From: ZC4RG30 sp039929265
GTDB taxonomy: Bacteria; Pseudomonadota; Gammaproteobacteria; Steroidobacterales; Steroidobacteraceae
DNA length: 23,323 nucleotides
Assembly (NCBI GenBank): GCA_039929265.1
Contig: JBDSRN010000078.1
Location: 1-23,323, forward strand
Direction of reading: 5' to 3'
A program made the position numbers and the translations under genes. Positions 8,197 through 15,611 of the stretch are shown in pieces; position 1 is the first letter of the stretch; each line of letters begins with the position of its first letter. The notes below the pieces were generated by a model, which had not been told where the DNA came from, searched no databases, and saw only the letters and a list, made by a program, of their open reading frames with translations.

Positions 8197-9363
8197 ATGA
8201 ACAGACTACTCGCTTCGATCCTGCTGGCATCCTCACTGGCGTTGAGCAGCACCGCTGCGTTCGCCGCGACCAGCTCGATTCCCGTGCCCAGCCCGCCCCA
8301 GGTGCAGGCCAACGGCTACATCCTCCTTGACTACGCCAGCGGTCGCGTGCTCGCCGAACAGCGCAGCGCCGAGCGCATGGACCCCGCGAGCATCACGAAG
8401 TTGATGACTGCCTATCTCGTGTTCAAGGCGCTGAAGGAAAAACGGCTCCGCCTCGACGAGGGGGTGTTGGTGAGTGAACGCGCCTGGCGCATCGGCGGCG
8501 CCGTGTCCGATGGCTCGACCTCGTTCATTCCGGTCAACTCGCGCGTCAAGGCGGAGGATCTGATCAAGGGCATGATCGTGCAGTCCGGCAACGACGCCAC
8601 CATCGCGCTCGCAGAGCGCCTGGGCGGCACCGAGCCCGCGTTCGTCGAGCAGATGAACTCCGCAGCGAAGAACCTCGGCATGAAGGGCACCAACTTCGAC
8701 AACAGCTGGGGCGGACCTTCGCCCGTACACTACAGCAGCGCCGCCGACATCGCGGTACTGTCGCGCGCGCTCATCAAGGAATTTCCCGAATACTACCGCT
8801 ACTACTCGATGCAGGAATTCACGTTCAACGGGCACACTCAGCGCAACCGTAACGGACTGCTGACGCGCGGCATAGGTGTCGATGGCCTCAAAACCGGCCA
8901 CACCCAGAGCGCCAAGTACTGCCTCGTCACCTCCGCGAAGCGCAACAACATGCGTCTGGTTTCGGTGGTGCTCGGCTCACCGTCGATCAAGGCACGTGAG
9001 GATGCGAGCGCCGCGCTGCTCAATTATGGCTTCACGTTCTACGAGACGGTGAAACTGCACGAAGGCCGCAAGATGATGTTGAAGCCGCGCATATACAAGG
9101 GCACGGAGGAGTTCCTGTCGGTGGGTACGACTTCGGATCTGTACGTGACGGTCGCGCGCGGCGAAGGCGGCGCGCTGCTCAAGAATGCGGAGGTGAAGGG
9201 ACCGTTGATGGCGCCGATCAAGAAAGACGCGACGGTCGGCGAGTTCACGGTCAGCGCCGGCGGTCAGGTGATCGCGCACCAGCCGCTGGTGGCCCTGGTC
9301 GAGGTCCCGGAAGGCGGCCTGTTTCATCGCCTCAGCGATTCAGTGCGTCTCTGGTTCCAGTAA
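8197..9363 (+). CDS. dacA: D-alanyl-D-alanine carboxypeptidase (PBP5/6 type)
   Basis: This enzyme trims the terminal D-Ala from muropeptide pentapeptides and so limits cross-linking. The 388-residue product has a signal peptide (MNRLLASILLASSLALSSTA, cleaved near residue 23). The active-site motifs are Ser65-Ile-Thr-Lys68, Ser130-Gly-Asn132 and Lys232-Thr-Gly234. The C-terminal beta domain ends in an amphipathic tail (GGLFHRLSDSVRLWFQ), as in PBP5 membrane anchors. A GGAG site precedes the ATG. It is the last gene of the rod-shape run, 15 bp after rlpA. Confidence 0.96.
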   Translation: MNRLLASILLASSLALSSTAAFAATSSIPVPSPPQVQANGYILLDYASGRVLAEQRSAERMDPASITKLMTAYLVFKALKEKRLRLDEGVLVSERAWRIGGAVSDGSTSFIPVNSRVKAEDLIKGMIVQSGNDATIALAERLGGTEPAFVEQMNSAAKNLGMKGTNFDNSWGGPSPVHYSSAADIAVLSRALIKEFPEYYRYYSMQEFTFNGHTQRNRNGLLTRGIGVDGLKTGHTQSAKYCLVTSAKRNNMRLVSVVLGSPSIKAREDASAALLNYGFTFYETVKLHEGRKMMLKPRIYKGTEEFLSVGTTSDLYVTVARGEGGALLKNAEVKGPLMAPIKKDATVGEFTVSAGGQVIAHQPLVALVEVPEGGLFHRLSDSVRLWFQ

Positions 9364-9651
9364 TCTGTCATTGCAACGGAGATTTGGCCGTGCAAGGCCT
9401 TCTCGCCCCAGAACTCGGCATCCACCATCACGATGGCGATTTGACCGAGGTGCAGCTGCGCGACACGGATGAATACCAGGACCAATCTGGCCCCGGGGTC
9501 TGCGCAGCGTGCCAGCCGTTGGGGAACGAGCGCGCGTTTGGTCTCGTTTTTCCCGGCAAGATTCCTCCTACAACGCTTCCCGTCGGCGGCCGGCTGTAGC
9601 AGGTGGTGCGCCCTGCCAAGCTCCGGCCATCGAAAACCAAAGGAAGCTGCC
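9364..9651. other. Intergenic stretch between dacA and the BON lipoprotein gene
   Basis: No gene is assigned to these 288 bases. Open frames exist on both strands (for example complement 9324-9716), but none has a recognisable domain, and the minus one runs into both neighbours. AACGAG (9525-9530) and CTCGTT (9543-9548) form a 6-bp stem with a T run at 9546-9551, a weak candidate terminator. The BON gene promoter is presumably here. Confidence 0.4.
9525..9551 (+). terminator. Weak candidate intrinsic terminator
   Basis: A six-base-pair stem (AACGAG/CTCGTT) with a 12-base loop runs directly into TTTTT. It lies about 160 bp after dacA, so it could end the rod-shape operon mRNA. The stem is short and AT/GC-mixed, so the call is tentative. 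Confidence 0.25.
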
Positions 9652-9963
9652 ATGAAGAATGTTATTTCCGCCGTTGCGTTGGGCCTCACACTTGCAATTG
9701 CACTACCGGCCTGCAATGTGATTCGCGGTCAGGAAACTGCCGGCCAGTATGTGGATGACGTCACGATCACGACCAAGGTCAAAGCCGAGCTCCTCGACTC
9801 GAAGAAGGTCGACGGGCTTGACGTGAACGTCGATGTAAACAAGGGTCGCGTCACGCTCACGGGCTGGGCCACCAACTCCGCGGAACGCAGCAAGGCAACT
9901 TCGCTCGCGCGTGCCGTGGAAGGGGTTAAGTCGGTCGACAACCAGATCAAGATCAAATCCTGA
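9652..9963 (+). CDS. BON-domain lipoprotein (OsmY-like)
   Basis: BON domains bind phospholipid and usually occur in periplasmic or outer-membrane stress proteins. The 103-residue product has a lipoprotein signal ending LPA-Cys21. A single BON domain covers about 35-103 (VTIKVKAELL-type start TITTKVKAELLDSKKVDGLD, then VNKGRVTLTGWATNSAER and VEGVKSVDNQIKI). The ATG at 9652 follows AAAGGAAG. It appears to be a single-gene unit with a 288-bp leader region upstream. A role in envelope stress is inferred from the family only. Confidence 0.88.
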   Translation: MKNVISAVALGLTLAIALPACNVIRGQETAGQYVDDVTITTKVKAELLDSKKVDGLDVNVDVNKGRVTLTGWATNSAERSKATSLARAVEGVKSVDNQIKIKS

Positions 9964-10003
9964 TCCGAGTCGTCTGATCCGAATATAGGATCCACGTTTC
10001 ATC

Positions 10004-10048
10004 CCGCGGCTGGCAGTGGCGCCTTTACGACGCCATTGTCAGCCGCGG
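10004..10048. repeat. 18-bp-stem inverted repeat between the BON gene and the metallopeptidase gene
   Basis: Left arm CCGCGGCTGGCAGTGGCG (10004-10021), 9-base loop CCTTTACGA, right arm CGCCATTGTCAGCCGCGG (10031-10048). In RNA from the plus strand all 18 positions pair, two as G-U. There is no T run after it, so it is not a classical terminator. It ends 19 bases before the ATG at 10068. It could end BON transcription, protect that mRNA, or affect translation of the next gene. Confidence 0.8.
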
Positions 10049-10067
10049 CTTCGTTCGCAGTGTCAGC

Positions 10068-11135
10068 ATGAAAGTTTTCCACTGCGACAATTGTCGCAAC
10101 CTCGTGTTCTTCGAGAACGTGCATTGCGGCAAATGCCAGCGACCTGTCGCGTTCCTGCCCGACACGGGCGTCATGGCATCGCTCACTCCGGTCGACGACA
10201 CAATCTGGCTAAGCGAGCACCCGTCCGCACAGAGCAAGCGCTATCGCCTGTGCCACAACTACAGCAACTTCAACATCTGCAACTGGGCGGTGCCCGAAGA
10301 GGATGACAATCCGTTGTGCGCCTCGTGCCGGCTCACGCGAGTGATTCCCGACCTGGGCCAGCCTGGCAACATGGAGTCCTGGTACAAAATGGAGGCTGCC
10401 AAGCGCCGCCTCATCTACAGCCTGTTCAATCTGCAGTTGCCTTTGCATGCAAAGACTGGAGAGGCGCCGGGGCTCGCTTACGAATTCAAGGCCAATGTTC
10501 CCGAGACCGATGCCGAGGCCGTGTTGACCGGGCACGACGCGGGCCTGATCACGATCAACATCGCCGAAGCCGACGATGCCGAGCGCGAGAAGCGCCGCCT
10601 GAACATGCACGAGCCGTATCGGACGCTGCTCGGACACTTCCGTCACGAGATCGGCCATTACTACTGGGACGTGCTGGTGCGGGACAGCGCGCGCCTCGAG
10701 GCCTATCGCGATATGTTCGGGGACGAGACCAGCGACTATGCGCACGCTCTAAAGCGCCACTATGAGCAAGGCCCGCCGCCGAACTGGCAGAACTCGTTTG
10801 TCAGCGCATACGCGACGTCGCATCCCTGGGAAGACTGGGCGGAGACCTGGGCGCATTACCTGCACATGACCGATGGGCTCGAGACCGCAGCGGCATGCGG
10901 GCTCACGCTGCGCCCGTTGAACGCCGACGAGCCTGAACTGCAGGGCACCGGGTCGGGCATTCGGCAGCGGCGCTTCAATTCCATGATTTCCGACTGGTTC
11001 GCGCTCGCGTATGCGTTGAACAACCTGAACCGCAGCATGGGTCTGATGGATGCCTATCCCTTCGTGTTGTCCGAGCCCGTGATCGCCAAACTGCGCTTCG
11101 TGCACGAGACAATCCACGCAGCGATGCGCCTGTAG
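10068..11135 (+). CDS. Zinc-ribbon plus putative zinc-binding metallopeptidase
   Basis: The 355-residue product matches the family of cytoplasmic proteins with an N-terminal zinc-ribbon-like region and a putative metallopeptidase domain (Peptidase_Mx type, from memory). Four Cys pairs are visible: Cys6/Cys9, Cys20/Cys23, Cys62/Cys71 and Cys84/Cys87. The zincin motif is His193-Glu-Ile-Gly-His197. A conserved WEDWAETWAHYLH segment follows, which probably supplies a further ligand. No signal peptide or membrane helix is seen. No Shine-Dalgarno is visible before the ATG, and a strong hairpin lies just upstream. The substrate is unknown. Confidence 0.85.
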   Translation: MKVFHCDNCRNLVFFENVHCGKCQRPVAFLPDTGVMASLTPVDDTIWLSEHPSAQSKRYRLCHNYSNFNICNWAVPEEDDNPLCASCRLTRVIPDLGQPGNMESWYKMEAAKRRLIYSLFNLQLPLHAKTGEAPGLAYEFKANVPETDAEAVLTGHDAGLITINIAEADDAEREKRRLNMHEPYRTLLGHFRHEIGHYYWDVLVRDSARLEAYRDMFGDETSDYAHALKRHYEQGPPPNWQNSFVSAYATSHPWEDWAETWAHYLHMTDGLETAAACGLTLRPLNADEPELQGTGSGIRQRRFNSMISDWFALAYALNNLNRSMGLMDAYPFVLSEPVIAKLRFVHETIHAAMRL

Positions 11136-11162
11136 TGGCTCGACGCAATCGGTCGCATCGAA

Positions 11163-12470
11163 TCAGAATCTCGGCGTGAGGCGCCAGATCACGTTGCCGA
11201 CATCATCGGCGACCAGCAAAGCCCCCGCGCGATCCACGGCGACCCCAACCGGGCGGCCACGTGCCTTGCCTTCGTCGTCGACGAATCCGGTCAGCACGGG
11301 CTCGCTGATTCCGGCAGGCTTCTCATTTACGAACGGCACAAACAGCACGCGGTAGCCGCTGAACGGTTTGCGATTCCACGACCCATGCTGACCAATGAAC
11401 GCGCCACCTTGGTACTTCTCGGGTAACAGACTCGCGTCGTAGAATACGAGGCCGAGCGACGCGGTGTGCGGTCCGAGCGCGAAGTCCGGAACCAGCGCGG
11501 ATGCGACGAGATCCGGTCGCGGAGGCTGCACGCGTTCATCCACGTGATTGCCGTAGTAGCTGTAGGGCCAGCCATAGAATCCGCCGTCGCGCACGGAGGT
11601 GAGATAGTCGGGCACAAGGTCGCTGCCGAGCTCGTCGCGCTCATTGACCACCGTGAAAAGCGTGTTGCCACGCCAGCCCATACCATTCGGATTGCGCAGA
11701 CCGGAAGCGAACAGGCGTGTACTGCCCGTGGTTGAATCGATCTCGAGGATCGCGGCACGGTTGGTCTCCTGCTCGATGCCGTTTTCCGCAACGTTGCTGT
11801 TCGATCCCACGGTCGCATACAGCTTGCTGCCATCGGCACTCGCGATCAGGTTTTTCGTCCAGTGATGATTGAGTTTGCCGCCGGGCAGCGCCGCGAATTT
11901 CTCGCCCGGACCCGCGATCTGCGTATCGCCTTCGTGATAGGTGAAGCGCATGACGCCGTCGGTATTTGCGACGAACAGCGAATCACCGACCAGCGCCATG
12001 CCGAAAGGTGAGTTGAGGCCTTGCAGCAGCACCTGGCGCTGCTCAGCTGTGCCATCGCCATCGGCATCGCGCAACAGAGTGATGCGATTGGCGCTGGGCG
12101 TGCCCGCACCCGCACGCTTCATGAACAGCTTCTGCAACTTTGCCTTGATACCCCTGCCATCCTCCGGACGCGGCGGCGCATTGCTCTCCGCTACGAGCAC
12201 ATCCCCGTTCGGCAGCACGTACAGCCAGCGCGGATGATCGAGTCCGGTCGCAAACGCATTCACCGCGAAACCCGTGGCAGGTGTCGGCGCGCTGCCCTCG
12301 GGCCAGCCGATGGCCTTGGCGACCTTGACCGTGGGAAACAAGGATTTTCTTGGCGCCGGCAGGATCGGCTGCGGACCCATGCCCGCAGATTCCGGCAGAG
12401 TGGCCATATCCCCGCATCCGGCGAACAACAGGATCGCGATAATCGGAATCGGAAACGGCAGTGTGTTCAT
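11163..12470 (-). CDS. PQQ-dependent sugar (sorbosone-type) dehydrogenase-like lipoprotein
   Basis: The protein belongs to the beta-propeller family of soluble quinoprotein glucose/L-sorbosone dehydrogenases. The 435-residue product from the ATG at 12470 has a lipoprotein signal ending FAG-Cys19. Propeller signatures include GLDHPRWLYVLPNGDVLVAE, GLRNPNGMGW and SLGLVFYDASLLPEKYQGGA followed by GQHGSWNRKP. The frame stays open further upstream, but only the 12470 start begins with a signal peptide. Neighbours do not include PQQ synthesis genes, so the true cofactor and sugar are unknown; several members of this family have no proven substrate. Confidence 0.85.
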   Translation of the reverse strand: MNTLPFPIPIIAILLFAGCGDMATLPESAGMGPQPILPAPRKSLFPTVKVAKAIGWPEGSAPTPATGFAVNAFATGLDHPRWLYVLPNGDVLVAESNAPPRPEDGRGIKAKLQKLFMKRAGAGTPSANRITLLRDADGDGTAEQRQVLLQGLNSPFGMALVGDSLFVANTDGVMRFTYHEGDTQIAGPGEKFAALPGGKLNHHWTKNLIASADGSKLYATVGSNSNVAENGIEQETNRAAILEIDSTTGSTRLFASGLRNPNGMGWRGNTLFTVVNERDELGSDLVPDYLTSVRDGGFYGWPYSYYGNHVDERVQPPRPDLVASALVPDFALGPHTASLGLVFYDASLLPEKYQGGAFIGQHGSWNRKPFSGYRVLFVPFVNEKPAGISEPVLTGFVDDEGKARGRPVGVAVDRAGALLVADDVGNVIWRLTPRF

Positions 12471-12534
12471 GCACTCAGTGTGGCAGCGCTCGGAGCTGCG
12501 AACTGTGGGGGAAAATCCCTGGCCCATGTAAGAA

Positions 12535-13086
12535 TCAGCGAATTGTCGGCATGCGACGGGGCTGCGGCGGACGAGGCTCGGCGCTGGCAACAGCTGCACG
12601 CCACAGCCAGGCGACCCCCGCCCAGATGCCAAGGAACAGCAACCAGATGAGTACGCCGCAGCCCACTGCAAATATCAGGCTCTCCGTGTTGAGAGCGAAT
12701 CCGGGCTGGAATATTTCCCAGGTGGCGCGGGTGATCACAGGATCTTGATTCGCGACGAGGTAGCCGATCTGATGCACGAGGTCGGCATCGAGACCCCTGA
12801 TCATGGCCCGCAGGCTCACTTCGGCGTTGACCATCGTCTGGATCGCGGCGCCCTCCGCGTGGAAGGTCGCGTCGCTGCTGGCGAGGTGGTGCTGGATGAG
12901 GTTCTGCAGACTGCCGCCATGCAGGCGATCAGCGATCTGCTGGAACGGCTGCAGGTCCGCGATCACCTGGTCGAGCCGGCCGCTGACGCGCTGCCGGTAC
13001 TGCGCGACGAAACTCGGCGCGCAGCCCGCGACCAGTATCGCGACAACGAGGACGATGCGATCGAGAATGCCGCGCAGAATTGCCAT
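12535..13086 (-). CDS. DUF2937 family membrane protein
   Basis: The 183-residue product resembles the DUF2937 family. It has an N-terminal hydrophobic helix (about 10-25), then FVAQYRQRVSGRLDQVIADL and a long amphipathic region with HHLASSDATFHAEG. A second hydrophobic stretch (about 138-165) and a Pro/Arg-rich tail follow. Function is unknown. The start at 13086 is preferred, although an in-frame ATG at 13110 is possible; neither has a clear ribosome site. The N-terminal VAGC looks like a lipobox, but family members usually have a plain membrane helix here. It lies downstream of tadA and the small ORF on the same strand. Confidence 0.7.
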   Translation of the reverse strand: MAILRGILDRIVLVVAILVAGCAPSFVAQYRQRVSGRLDQVIADLQPFQQIADRLHGGSLQNLIQHHLASSDATFHAEGAAIQTMVNAEVSLRAMIRGLDADLVHQIGYLVANQDPVITRATWEIFQPGFALNTESLIFAVGCGVLIWLLFLGIWAGVAWLWRAAVASAEPRPPQPRRMPTIR

Positions 13087-13181
13087 GCGGCGATTATGCG
13101 CCCTCGTCATCGCCGGGATGCGCAGTGTCCCTTGTCCGACAACGGGCCAAACGTGGCCGAATACCGAATTCTGGTCGGCTG

Positions 13182-13354
13182 TTACTTCCAGCCGCTTTCG
13201 CCCTGATAATCCTGCGGTAAATACGGCATGGCGGCATGGATCGGCGTGAATAATCCATTTCCACCGGCACGAATTCGGTGGGTAGCAGGCGAGGCCACAG
13301 TGTGCCATCCGGCCACTTGGCGCCGCCGGGCGGACGGGTCGTAGCAGCAACCAT
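13182..13354 (-). pseudogene. Small ORF of about 57 residues with an apparent one-base frameshift
   Basis: From an ATG at 13354 (GGAA seven bases upstream) the frame reads PPGGAKWPDGTLWPRLLPTE then FVPV. It then loses sense. Inserting one G next to 13261-13262, turning GG into GGG, continues the protein as GNGLFTPIHAAMPYLPQDYQ and on to a TAA at 13182-13184. Both halves look like coding sequence, so a G-run slip in the genome or the assembly is likely. I do not recognise the product. It sits between tadA and the DUF2937 gene on the same strand and may be co-transcribed. Confidence 0.45.
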
Positions 13355-13381
13355 GCGCGGATTCCGGACGAGCTCTGATCG

Positions 13382-13834
13382 CTATCGACGCTTCGCCGCA
13401 AAGAATTCATCGAGCAGCGCGGCGCACTCTTCTTGTAGCACGCCACCGAAAACATCCACTCGATGATTCAGGCCCGCAATACGGAACAGATCAAGCAGGC
13501 TGCCCGCCGCGCCCGCCCGCGCATCCCACGCACCAAACACCACGCGACGCACGCGCGCGTGCACAATGGCCGCTGCGCACATTGCGCAGGGCTCCAGCGT
13601 TACATAAAGCACTGTATCTGCAAGGCGGTAGCTGCCGCGCGCCTGACCGCCGGCGCGCAGCGCCTGAATCTCCGCATGGGCCGTTGGGTCGTGAGCCGCA
13701 ATGGGCTGGTTCGCTCCGGAGGCGATCACGGCGTCGTTCAACGTGAGAATCGCCCCGACCGGTACTTCACCGCGCCGCCCGGCCTCGCGCGCGAGCTGCA
13801 CGGCGCGCTGCATGTATTCGACGTCGTTGGGCAT
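13382..13834 (-). CDS. tadA: tRNA-specific adenosine deaminase
   Basis: TadA deaminates A34 to inosine in the anticodon of tRNA-Arg(ACG), a function that is normally essential. The 150-residue product has the complete zinc site: His53-Ala-Glu55, with the proton-shuttling Glu55, and Pro82-Cys83-Ala-Met-Cys86. Family motifs EVPVGAIL, HDPTAHAEI and VFGAWDARAGAAGS are present. The ATG at 13834 gives the family N-terminus (MPNDVEYMQRA). It is divergent from alkB with 21 bp between the start codons. Confidence 0.96.
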   Translation of the reverse strand: MPNDVEYMQRAVQLAREAGRRGEVPVGAILTLNDAVIASGANQPIAAHDPTAHAEIQALRAGGQARGSYRLADTVLYVTLEPCAMCAAAIVHARVRRVVFGAWDARAGAAGSLLDLFRIAGLNHRVDVFGGVLQEECAALLDEFFAAKRR

Positions 13835-13855
13835 TGGCGTTGGATAATACAGGCC

Positions 13856-14506
13856 ATGGTGAACCTCGAGCTATTCGAGCCGGAGAACCGCAGCGGCGAG
13901 CGCGAAACGCTGGGGCGGCAAGCGGCGGTGTTGCGTGGCTTCGCCCTGCCCCGCGTACCCGAGTTGCTCGATGCGATGCGAGCAGTCGAACACAGCGCGC
14001 CGTTTCGCCACATGCAGACACCGGGCGGATTCACGATGTCGGTCGCATTGACCAACTGCGGCAGCGTCGGCTGGACATCGGACCGGTGCGGCTACCGCTA
14101 CGCCGCGGAAGATCCACTCACCGGCAGGAACTGGCCGGCACTGCCCCGGGTGTTCCTGCAGCTCGCGCGCGATGCTGCGCTCGAGCTGGGCTTCGCGGAT
14201 TACTCGCCCGATGCCTGCCTGGTAAATCGATACGTCCCAGGATCGCGCCTGAGCCTGCATCAGGATCGCAGTGAACGCGATCTGCAAGCGCCCGTCGTTT
14301 CCGTATCACTTGGCATACCGGCTATATTCCTGTTCGGTGGAATGCAGCGCAGTGGCCGCTGCCGCCGCGTGCAGCTCGTGCATGGCGACGTGGTTGTGTG
14401 GGGTGGCGTGGATCGGATGCGCTTCCACGGCGTTTTGCCGGTCAAGACAGCACAACACTCGCTGCTCGGCGAGCAACGAGTAAACTTCACGTTTCGAAAG
14501 GTCTGA
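13856..14506 (+). CDS. alkB: Fe(II)/2-oxoglutarate-dependent DNA repair dioxygenase AlkB
   Basis: AlkB oxidatively demethylates 1-methyladenine and 3-methylcytosine in DNA and RNA. The 216-residue product has the same length as E. coli AlkB and collinear motifs. The iron ligands are His135, Asp137 (LHQDRSE) and His191 (RFHGVLP). The 2-oxoglutarate-binding arginines are Arg208 and Arg214 (RVNFTFRKV). The nucleotide-recognition lid TPGGFTMSVALTNCG is present. The frame is open far upstream across tadA, but the ATG at 13856 starts at the family N-terminus. No Ada-like regulator is nearby. Confidence 0.96.
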   Translation: MVNLELFEPENRSGERETLGRQAAVLRGFALPRVPELLDAMRAVEHSAPFRHMQTPGGFTMSVALTNCGSVGWTSDRCGYRYAAEDPLTGRNWPALPRVFLQLARDAALELGFADYSPDACLVNRYVPGSRLSLHQDRSERDLQAPVVSVSLGIPAIFLFGGMQRSGRCRRVQLVHGDVVVWGGVDRMRFHGVLPVKTAQHSLLGEQRVNFTFRKV

Positions 14507-14538
14507 GCGCCACCGCGTCGCGGATCGCCGCTGCGAGA

Positions 14539-15288
14539 CTACATGCGTTCGAGCAACGCCATTGCAGCAGCTGGGTTGTGCGCCTTGAAGCCACTGATGA
14601 CATAAAAAAAGATATCACGCACTGATTCATCCGCGCGCCAACGCCCGATCCGCGACGCCCAGGCATCCAACGCAGGTTTTGCGTAACCGGTTCGCGGCGA
14701 CTTCTTGGTGCCCATGATACGCGCATAGATGAATGGTGCCGTGCGCACGTCGATCGATGGATAATCAGAATCGCCTGCCAGCACGATCGCCACTGAATGC
14801 TTGCGCGCCAGCGCGATGAAACGTGGATCGTTGAAGCTCGGATGGCGCACTTCGATGGCGTGGCGCAAGGACTTCGGCAGGTAACGGAAGAATGCCTCGA
14901 TATCGTCCGCGTCGAATTGCTTGCCCGGAGCGAGCTGCCAGTTGATCGGACCGAGCTTGTCCTTCAGCTCGAGCAACCCGCTTCCCAGAAAGCGCTCGAT
15001 GGCTTCACCAGCGCTCGCCAGCAGACGCCGGTTGGTGACGAAGCGCGGAGCCTTGACTGCGAACACAAAGTTCGCCGGCGTCGCCTCACGCCACCTGGCG
15101 AAGGTAGCAGGCTTCTGCAGGCCATGGAACGTGCTGTTGATTTCGATGGACGTAAACTTGCGGCTCGCGTATTCAAGCTCACGCTTCCGCGTGAGATCCT
15201 CGGGATAGAACTCCTCGCGCCACCGCTCGTAGCTCCAGCCACCGACGCCGACATACACCCGGGTACTGCGTCGAGCCACGTTCAGCAA
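14539..15288 (-). CDS. DUF72 (YecE-like) TIM-barrel protein
   Basis: The 249-residue product is a typical DUF72 protein: VYVGVGGWSYERWREEFYPE, EINSTFHGLQKPATFARW, FVFAVKAPRFVTN, LGPINWQLAPGKQFD, IEVRHPSF, and a C-terminal YARIMGT region ending in HNPAAAMAL. The family is a TIM barrel of unproven function. The likely start is TTG at 15288 with GGAA five bases upstream, inside the end of the hydrolase remnant; GTG at 15279 is an alternative. It converges on alkB with a 32-bp gap. Confidence 0.88.
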   Translation of the reverse strand: MLNVARRSTRVYVGVGGWSYERWREEFYPEDLTRKRELEYASRKFTSIEINSTFHGLQKPATFARWREATPANFVFAVKAPRFVTNRRLLASAGEAIERFLGSGLLELKDKLGPINWQLAPGKQFDADDIEAFFRYLPKSLRHAIEVRHPSFNDPRFIALARKHSVAIVLAGDSDYPSIDVRTAPFIYARIMGTKKSPRTGYAKPALDAWASRIGRWRADESVRDIFFYVISGFKAHNPAAAMALLERM

Positions 15289-15611
15289 GCCAGTTCCGCG
15301 AGCAAGGCGGGCATGAACCGTTGCGGCGCCTCCACGTGCGGTGAATGACCGAGATCTTCGAACTTCACCCGTGTCGCGCCGGGCATTTTCAGTGCGGCGG
15401 CGTCAGCCCCTACCGCATACGGGTTCTTGCCATGCAGGAGCACTTCCGTGCGACCGTTCGGCTTTGTGGCAGCGACGTCCATGAACTCCATCGATACCTG
15501 TCGCCGCTGCGACATGAACGTGAAGCGCTCCACCTTGAACGGATAAGCGAAACCCTCCAGCTCCACGCCATAGGCGGGTTCGGTAGCGTGCACCGGTGCA
15601 GGAGCGATCAA
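15282..15611 (-). pseudogene. Alpha/beta hydrolase remnant with the catalytic core deleted
   Basis: The open frame of 109 residues holds the N-terminal region of a secreted alpha/beta hydrolase (AYGVELEGFAYPF, SQRRQVSMEFMDV, then the oxyanion-loop strand EVLLHGKN). It then jumps at about residue 63 (near 15422) straight to the C-terminal part (MPGATRVKFEDLGHSPHVEA) with the catalytic His. The nucleophile elbow (Gly-x-Ser-x-Gly) and cap, roughly 200 residues in relatives, are absent, although the frame is kept. The N-terminus (from TTG 15611) also lacks a proper signal peptide: only a tail like LIAPAPVHA remains. It is almost certainly inactive. Confidence 0.72.

Noticed and set aside
9324..9716. 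Open frame of 130 codons on the minus strand between dacA and the BON gene
   Set aside because: It runs into both neighbours, has no ribosome site or recognised domain, and one hydrophobic patch alone is not enough.
12471..12671. Extended N-terminus for the PQQ-type lipoprotein
   Set aside because: The start at 12470 gives a lipoprotein signal; the upstream residues would bury it and overlap the DUF2937 gene.
13021..13086. Lipobox (VAGC) in the DUF2937 protein
   Set aside because: The family normally has a membrane helix in this position, and the residues after the Cys do not look like a lipoprotein linker; left as a remark.
13463..13855. N-terminal extension of AlkB by 131 residues in an open frame
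   Set aside because: The extension is antisense to tadA, and from the ATG at 13856 the protein already equals E. coli AlkB in length and motif spacing.
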